This document shows positions 59,053-64,000 of a DNA stretch of 64,000 nucleotides, piece by piece (position 1 is the first letter of the stretch; every line of letters begins with the position of its first letter). Source of the DNA: JAJFUI01 sp039698035. GTDB taxonomy: Bacteria; Planctomycetota; Planctomycetia; Pirellulales; Thermoguttaceae. The DNA lies in contig JBDKSW010000014.1 in the NCBI GenBank assembly GCA_039698035.1, forward strand, positions 1 to 64,000. Reading direction: 5' to 3'. The notes below the pieces were generated by a model that was given only the letters and a program-made list of their open reading frames with translations, was not told the origin of the DNA and made no database searches. The position numbers were made by a program, and so were the translations under genes.

Positions 59053-60033
59053 ATGATCGTTACCACGAAGCAACTGTTCGCCAACGCCTATGGCCGTTAT
59101 GCGGTCGGGGCCTACAACATCAACAACCTGGAGCAAGCCGTCGGCCTATTCCGTGGCAACCTAGGCAAGTCAAAGACGAACGAGGAACCGGCCAATCCGG
59201 CCAAGAGCGCCCCGTTCATCCTCCAAATTTCCCGCGGCGCGCGGGGCTACAGCGACAAGCGGTTCCTGGAAGCCATTATCCGTGCGGCCGACGCCATTTT
59301 CCCCGAAGTGATCTTCGCCGTGCACCTCGACCACGGAACCGAAGAGGTCTGCTACGATTGCATCGACAGCGGCTTCTATAGCTCGGTGATGATCGACGCC
59401 TCGCACGAGCCGTTCGAGAAGAACGTCGAGATCGTTCGCCGCGTGGTCGAGCGGGCGCATGCGAAGGGCGTCGTCGTCGAGGCCGAACTTGGCCAGCTTG
59501 GCGGCGTCGAGGAAGACATCGTCGGCAGCGTCTGCCTCACGGATCCCGCCCAGGCGGCCGAATTCGTCGCCAAAACCGGCTGCGACTCGCTGGCCGTGGC
59601 CATCGGCACGTCGCACGGGGCCTACAAGTTCGCCGGCAAGCAAGGGCTGCACCTCGACGTGCTCGAGAAGATCCAGATGGCCGTGCCGAAGCAGTTTCCC
59701 CTGGTCATGCATGGATCGAGCAGCGTGCCCAAGGAGTGGGTCGATCGGATCAACAACGCCGGCGGCAAGATGAAGCAGACCAGCGGCGTGGCCGAGGAGC
59801 AGTATCTGCCGGCCGCCAAACTGGGCGTCTGCAAGGTGAATATCGACACCGACGGTCGCTTGGTCTGGTGCGCCGTCCACCGCGAAGCGTTCCGCGACGA
59901 TCCGGCCAATTTCGACCTGCGTCCGATCGGCAAGGTCTTCATGGCCGCGTATGCCGACTACATCGTCCACAAGAACACGATGCTCGGCTCGGCCGGCCAG
60001 TTGGAGGCCGTGCGCAAGACACTGAAGAAATAG
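59053..60033 (+). CDS. fba: Class II fructose-bisphosphate aldolase
   Basis: 326 residues from the ATG at 59053 (AAGG seven bases upstream, AGGAG twelve). Zinc-dependent aldolase of glycolysis/gluconeogenesis. The family start YGRYAVGAYNINNLEQ is followed by the substrate/zinc segment AVHLDHGT (His91, Asp93, His94), EAELGQLGGVEED, and AIGTSHGAYKF with a zinc His. VMHGSSSVP and KVNIDTDGRL complete the pattern. A strong hairpin terminator follows. Confidence 0.95.
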   Translation: MIVTTKQLFANAYGRYAVGAYNINNLEQAVGLFRGNLGKSKTNEEPANPAKSAPFILQISRGARGYSDKRFLEAIIRAADAIFPEVIFAVHLDHGTEEVCYDCIDSGFYSSVMIDASHEPFEKNVEIVRRVVERAHAKGVVVEAELGQLGGVEEDIVGSVCLTDPAQAAEFVAKTGCDSLAVAIGTSHGAYKFAGKQGLHLDVLEKIQMAVPKQFPLVMHGSSSVPKEWVDRINNAGGKMKQTSGVAEEQYLPAAKLGVCKVNIDTDGRLVWCAVHREAFRDDPANFDLRPIGKVFMAAYADYIVHKNTMLGSAGQLEAVRKTLKK

Positions 60034-60066
60034 CCGCTCGCGGCCAAGAGCCCGTTTGTCAAGAAG

Positions 60067-60097
60067 ACGCTCTCTCTGCCCGAAGGAGAGAGCGTTT
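60067..60097 (+). terminator. Terminator after fba
   Basis: ACGCTCTCTC (60067-60076) pairs with GAGAGAGCGT (60086-60095), loop of nine bases (a G-T pair can narrow it to seven), followed by three Ts in all (60095-60097). The T-run is short, so efficiency is uncertain. Confidence 0.6.
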
Positions 60098-60106
60098 ACC
60101 ATGAGG

Positions 60107-60132
60107 CCCTCTTTCCCTTTGGGAACAGAGGG
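60107..60132 (-). terminator. Second hairpin in the convergent fba/lipoprotein gap
   Basis: CCCTCT-TTCCC pairs with GGGAA-AGAGGG (one bulged C, TTT loop). It lies about 50 bases past the stop of the minus-strand lipoprotein gene; no U-run follows on that strand. Together with 60067-60097 it separates the convergent transcripts. Confidence 0.4.
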
Positions 60133-60183
60133 TGGCAGGGCAAGCAAGGGCCGCTCTGCGTCTCGATGACGCGGTGTCGCCCG

Positions 60184-61050
60184 TCACTCCTGGTCTTCAA
60201 GCTTCAGCGTCTCGGGCGGGTTGAACAGCCCATCGTGTTGCGTTTGCGCCAAGCGGATCAACAGGAGCTTCTGCTCTTGCCGTCCCTCGTTTTGTGTGAA
60301 GAAGTCGTAGCCCAAACTGCCAGGCCGACTTGGCAGGCAGGTGAGCAACAACATGGCGCCCGGCGTGAGATCCGCCGTCATCGTCAGGTCGCCGTAGACT
60401 TGCTTGGCGCGCCCCGTCTCCAGACGCAACATGCCTTGGCTGCCAACCCATCGCTGTCGTGGCTCGCCATGTTGCAGTTCGGGGGCCAACTCGATCCGCG
60501 TTCGACCGTCCTGTTGCGGAAATGACTTGGTTGCGAAAACGGCCTGGGCCTCGTAATACGTCTGGCCCGACAGTTGGCCGGACGCATGCACCAGCACGGG
60601 CAGTTCCGGATAGACGGACGAGGCAAGGATCTCGCTCCGCTGTCCGGCGCGAAGCTGGAGATGCCGCCGCATGACGCGCGGCTCGACCTCCAATTGATCC
60701 ACTTTGGCGCTGGCGGTCTGGCCGGCCGGCGCCGGCTTGTCGGCCAATTCGAGCAGTTTGGTCAAGTCCTCGGGCAACTGCGCGCCCAACATGCCGACAC
60801 GGAAACCGTTTCGCGTTAGCCGTTGACGCAACTCGGGACTGAACGGCTGCTCGTCGATCTCTTCCCACATCTTGCCGTTGACCGTCGGATCGCCAAACGG
60901 CACCCGGACGAAGAACATCTCCAGCACCACGCTGTCCGGCGACATCTGCGGCGCGACCAACGGGGACTTGGCTCGATGGAACGGCGGCTCGCAACCGACG
61001 ATCGCCAGCAATGCCAGCAGCGCAACTGCTTTTGCCGGTGGGAACCGCAT
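60184..61050 (-). CDS. Putative lipoprotein, 288 aa
   Basis: Start at the ATG at 61050; the open frame continues far upstream across the opposite kinase gene but that part is not coding. Lipobox A-I-V-G-C with Cys20. The mature protein contains EMFFVRVPFGDP and MWEEIDEQPFSPELRQ near the start, a helix-rich middle, then a beta-rich C-terminal half (VLVHASGQLSGQTYYEA, GAMLLLTCLPSRPGS). It resembles conserved planctomycete proteins of unknown function. No Shine-Dalgarno. It is divergent from the NtrB-like kinase by 243 bases. Confidence 0.75.
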   Translation of the reverse strand: MRFPPAKAVALLALLAIVGCEPPFHRAKSPLVAPQMSPDSVVLEMFFVRVPFGDPTVNGKMWEEIDEQPFSPELRQRLTRNGFRVGMLGAQLPEDLTKLLELADKPAPAGQTASAKVDQLEVEPRVMRRHLQLRAGQRSEILASSVYPELPVLVHASGQLSGQTYYEAQAVFATKSFPQQDGRTRIELAPELQHGEPRQRWVGSQGMLRLETGRAKQVYGDLTMTADLTPGAMLLLTCLPSRPGSLGYDFFTQNEGRQEQKLLLIRLAQTQHDGLFNPPETLKLEDQE

Positions 61051-61293
61051 AGGGCGTTTTGCAGAAAAAAGGCCATCGACTCGCGCGATCAGCCCAAACT
61101 GGGGGCGGCACAGAATAGTCACCGGGCGAACGCTCGTCAAGAGTGATCGGGCAGCCAGGGCCCGGCGGACAGGCGTCACCCGGTCACGCCCATTCTTCCC
61201 ATTGCTCCGAACCGGCGGCTCTTGGTACACTCCCACGCCCAAAACGGGCGGTAAGCCGCGTCTGATCGAATCTGGCGACAAGGAGGTCGCACC

Positions 61294-62889
61294 GTGCCGT
61301 CGAAGTGGCCCATTCGCCGAAAGCTCATGCTCGGGCTGGGACTGTTGGTCCTCGTCGTGGCCATCCTTTCGAGCACCGGGCTGGTGGCCACCTACGCCTA
61401 CCGCAACCTGGTCAACAGTCTGAGCTGGCGCGTCAGCGAATTGCCGCTGGCCGCCGAATTGGGCCGCCACGTCAGCGATCTTCGCATCACCCTGGGCGAG
61501 CTTCGCGGTTTGCGCGTCAACACGTTCCCCGACGCGCACCGCGATTCGGCGCCCTTCCGGGTCCGCATCGTGCGCGACCAGTTCTCCGACCAATTGGACG
61601 AGGTCGACGCGACGCTGGTCCGTTACCGCGAGCAACTGGCCGGCGAAGCCAGCGCCGATCGGCAGATGTCCGACCATGGGCGAGAGCAAGAAACGCTTCG
61701 GAAGATCGAAAGCCAACTGGACCGCATCCGCGCGGCCAACCGCGATGAAGATTGGATGCTCGACAACGTCAAGATCGGCTGGCTCGACGTCGAGCTCGAA
61801 CGGCTGCAAGTTCTCGCTCTGGAACTGCCGAGCCATTTGCAGACGAAGCTGGCCGGCCTCTCGCGCCAAGTCCGCGGAAAGTACGCCGTCCTGATCGTCA
61901 GCACCTGGGCCGCCACGCTCTCGGCCGGGCTTATCGTCCTCCTGTTCACGCGGCTCGGCTACCGTTGGATCTTCCAACCGCTGCGAACGTTGATCGCCGG
62001 CTCCCGGCGCGTCGCGGCGGGCGAGTTCAGCCACCGTATCCCTCTGACGACCCGTGACGAAATGGCCGAATTGGCCAAGGCCATGAACGACATGAGCGCT
62101 CGATTCGAGGAAATCCGAGACGATCTCGATCGCCAAGTGCAGGTTCGCACGAAGCAGGCCGTCCGCAGCGAGCAACTCGCGGCCGTCGGCTTTCTGGCCG
62201 CCGGCGTGGCGCATGAAATCAACAACCCGCTCGCCTCGATCGCCATGTGCGCCGAGTCGTTGGAAGACCGCTGCCGCGACCTGATCGATGGCGGCGATCC
62301 TCGGCAATCGGTCGTCGGCAACTATCTCCGAATGATTCAGAGCGAGGCGTTCCGCTGCAAGGGAATCACCGAAAAACTGCTTGACTTCGCCCGCATCGGG
62401 CCGGGCAAACGCGAGCGCAGCGAGCTTGGCGAGATCGTGCAAGGCGTCATCGACATGCTCGGCCACCTTGGCAAGTACCAACGCAAGCACATCGAGTTTG
62501 CGCCGGCGGCGCCGGTCTGGGCCGACGTGAATCCCCAGGAAATCAAGCAGGTCGTGTTGAATCTGCTCACCAACGCCCTGGACAGCATGGAGGATGGGAC
62601 CGCAGTCCGCGTTTCGCTCGAAGCGGTCGATCAGAGGGCCGAGCTGACGGTCGCCGATGACGGCTGCGGAATGGAGCCCGACGTCCTCGAACGCGTGTTC
62701 GAGCCTTTCTTCACGCGGCGACGCGGCGGCCAGGGCACGGGCCTCGGCCTCTCCATCACCTATCGCATCATCGTCGACCACGGCGGCGAGATCGACGCCC
62801 AAAGCGACGGACCCAGTCGAGGATCGACGTTCCGCGTCCGCCTGCCGCTGGCCACCGACAACAACCAGACTCTTGCACGGGCCGCATGA
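61294..62889 (+). CDS. Membrane sensor histidine kinase, NtrB/ZraS type
   Basis: 531 residues. Starts with GTG at 61294, seven bases after a perfect AAGGAGG. First membrane helix about 12-36, periplasmic helical sensor (about 37-198), second helix about 199-222, HAMP (about 222-277; LTTRDEMAELAKAMNDM), then HisKA with His307 (GVAHEINNPLAS) and HATPase (NLLTNALDSM, DDGCGM, GTGLGLS). This kinase type usually pairs with sigma-54 activators, and just such a gene follows 55 bases on. The sensed signal is unknown. Confidence 0.93.
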   Translation: MPSKWPIRRKLMLGLGLLVLVVAILSSTGLVATYAYRNLVNSLSWRVSELPLAAELGRHVSDLRITLGELRGLRVNTFPDAHRDSAPFRVRIVRDQFSDQLDEVDATLVRYREQLAGEASADRQMSDHGREQETLRKIESQLDRIRAANRDEDWMLDNVKIGWLDVELERLQVLALELPSHLQTKLAGLSRQVRGKYAVLIVSTWAATLSAGLIVLLFTRLGYRWIFQPLRTLIAGSRRVAAGEFSHRIPLTTRDEMAELAKAMNDMSARFEEIRDDLDRQVQVRTKQAVRSEQLAAVGFLAAGVAHEINNPLASIAMCAESLEDRCRDLIDGGDPRQSVVGNYLRMIQSEAFRCKGITEKLLDFARIGPGKRERSELGEIVQGVIDMLGHLGKYQRKHIEFAPAAPVWADVNPQEIKQVVLNLLTNALDSMEDGTAVRVSLEAVDQRAELTVADDGCGMEPDVLERVFEPFFTRRRGGQGTGLGLSITYRIIVDHGGEIDAQSDGPSRGSTFRVRLPLATDNNQTLARAA

Positions 62890-62944
62890 CCATGTCTTTC
62901 GCAGCCGCCCGCTCGGCGGCCGCTTCCGAACCGAGGAGCACGCC

Positions 62945-64000
62945 ATCGCCACCGCACCGCACCAACGCCTGAAAGTCCTTTTCGCCGACGACGAAAATTC
63001 GCTGCAAGAGCTGATGCGTCTCGAGCTGCCTCGCATGGGCCACGACGCCACCGTCTGTCCCGACGGGACGACTGCCATCGCCGCCCTGGAGCGCAACACG
63101 TACGACTGCGTCCTGGTCGATCTGGACATGCCGGGCTGCAACGGAATCGAGGTCATCGCCCGGGCCAGGCAGCTCGCCCCCGACACCGAGGCGATCGTGC
63201 TAACCGGCAAGTCGTCGCTCGAAACGGCCGTCGCGGCCCTCCGCCACGGGGCGTTCGACTATCTCACGAAACCCTGCCGGCTGGCCGACCTCGACGCCGT
63301 GCTTCAGCGGGTCGCCGAAAAACGCGAGATGACGAACAAGTACCGCGCCCTGAAAACGCGGCTGGAACGCATCGAGGGTTCGCCAGAACTGATCGGCCGC
63401 TCGCCCCAGATCGAGCAAGTCCGACGGCTGGTAGCCAAGGTGGCGCCGACCAACTCCAGCGTGCTCATCCAAGGCGAGACGGGCACGGGCAAGGAACTCG
63501 TCGCCCGGGCGGTCCACAACCAGAGCCTCCGAGCCGAGATGCCGCTGGTGCCGGTCAATTGCGGCGCGCTGCCCGAGACGCTCATCGAGAGCGAGCTGTT
63601 CGGCCATCGCAAGGGCGCGTTTACCGGGGCCGACGAGCATCGCACGGGCCTGCTGCAGGTAGCCAACGGCGGCACCCTTTTCCTCGACGAGATCGGCGAG
63701 TTGCCCAGTGCAATGCAAGCCAAGCTGCTGCGATTTCTCGAAAGCGGCGAGGTGCGCCGGGTCGGGGATAACGATTCCTTCACGTGCGACGTTCGCGTCA
63801 TTTGTGCGACCAACCGCGACTTGGCCGCGATGGTCGCCGAGGGCCGCTTCCGCGAGGACCTTTGGTTCCGCATCAACACGTTCGAGATCGCACTGCCGCC
63901 GCTGCGCGAGCGGGTCGAAGACATTCCGCTTCTGGCTCAACGGCTGGCCGCGCGGTTCGGCGCGCCGCAGGGGAGCGACGATGCTGTTTTCGCGCCCGAA
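62945..64000 (+). CDS. NtrC-family sigma-54-dependent response regulator (partial, runs off window)
   Basis: 352 residues visible, open at the right edge. Receiver domain: Asp15-Asp16, phospho-acceptor Asp59 (LVDLDMPG), TKPC lysine. Sigma-54 interaction AAA+ domain: Walker A GETGTGKE (177-184), GAFTGA loop (224-229), Walker B TLFLDEIGELP, and RINTFEIALPPLRER. The frame has no ATG, GTG or TTG ahead of the receiver. GAGGAG lies six bases before an ATC (62945), whose product would begin x-A-T-A-P-H-Q-R-L-K; a CTG at 62969 would start directly at K-V-L-F. The start is therefore unusual or the base call is wrong. It should be phosphorylated by the preceding kinase. Confidence 0.9.
   Translation, partial: MATAPHQRLKVLFADDENSLQELMRLELPRMGHDATVCPDGTTAIAALERNTYDCVLVDLDMPGCNGIEVIARARQLAPDTEAIVLTGKSSLETAVAALRHGAFDYLTKPCRLADLDAVLQRVAEKREMTNKYRALKTRLERIEGSPELIGRSPQIEQVRRLVAKVAPTNSSVLIQGETGTGKELVARAVHNQSLRAEMPLVPVNCGALPETLIESELFGHRKGAFTGADEHRTGLLQVANGGTLFLDEIGELPSAMQAKLLRFLESGEVRRVGDNDSFTCDVRVICATNRDLAAMVAEGRFREDLWFRINTFEIALPPLRERVEDIPLLAQRLAARFGAPQGSDDAVFAPE

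Noticed and set aside
62892..62972. ATG at 62892 as the start of the response regulator
   Set aside because: It is in a different frame and reaches a stop after 26 codons; the receiver domain is in the frame of 62945.
61051..63210. Minus-strand extension of the 288-aa lipoprotein frame to about 1000 residues
   Set aside because: The extra part is antisense to the sensor kinase and NtrC-type regulator; the lipobox at the ATG at 61050 fixes the true N-terminus.

Overview
The window looks like chromosomal DNA of a planctomycete, most likely in or near the Pirellulales. The reasons are: GC-rich sequence throughout; a small basic protein of the PVC-superphylum signature type (5246-5536); planctomycete-type outer-membrane barrels resembling the BBP7 and BBP2 families (44048-45340, 45635-47305); a small Cys-rich lipoprotein of planctomycete type (9132-9485); DUF4159 and BatA/vWA proteins; and an isolated FliM. 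Assignments rest on reading motifs by eye; no database search was possible.

Layout. 1-9.1 kb is mostly minus strand: a secreted Cys-rich repeat protein, a lipoprotein, tgt, a TPR protein ending in two RNA-polymerase alpha-CTD-like domains, a tRNA-Thr(CGU), the PVC small basic protein, an MsbA-like ABC exporter and a metallophosphoesterase. From 9.5 to 25.3 kb lies one long minus-strand operon: moxR, DUF58, batA-like, vWA, a DUF4175-like coiled-coil membrane protein, DUF4159, a nucleotidase-like/tetrahaem cytochrome lipoprotein and a giant HEAT-repeat protein, probably continuing into a SIMPL-domain gene. Several of its junctions overlap (ATGA). 25.7-30.4 kb is plus strand apart from one glycosyltransferase: a D-3-phosphoglycerate dehydrogenase-like protein that has lost its NAD-binding core, then ispF, cysS and ruvC.

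30.4-38.2 kb is the most unusual part. A strong promoter and a UUCG-loop terminator (possibly a small RNA or attenuator) are followed by a plus-strand phage-like cassette: an HTH/zinc-ribbon protein, a permuted papain-like hydrolase, a zinc-ribbon peptide, a thioredoxin-trypsin-transmembrane fusion, a holin-like peptide, a ParB-like protein, an ABC-ATPase fused to a GNAT acetyltransferase, and small and large terminase. No portal, capsid, tail or integrase gene is present; the terminase ends 19 bases before a convergent chromosomal gene.

38.2-43.6 kb holds a hybrid histidine kinase translationally coupled to a REC-GGDEF diguanylate cyclase. 44-47.3 kb has the two outer-membrane barrels, the second behind a long structured leader. 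47.4-52.7 kb is a minus-strand housekeeping and envelope cluster (mntP, recO, a BamD-like lipoprotein, lptE, folP, fliM). 52.8-60 kb holds an OleC-like ligase, metG, aroH, sat and a class II aldolase. The window ends with a lipoprotein gene and a NtrB/NtrC-type two-component pair; the regulator runs off the right edge and appears to lack a normal start codon.
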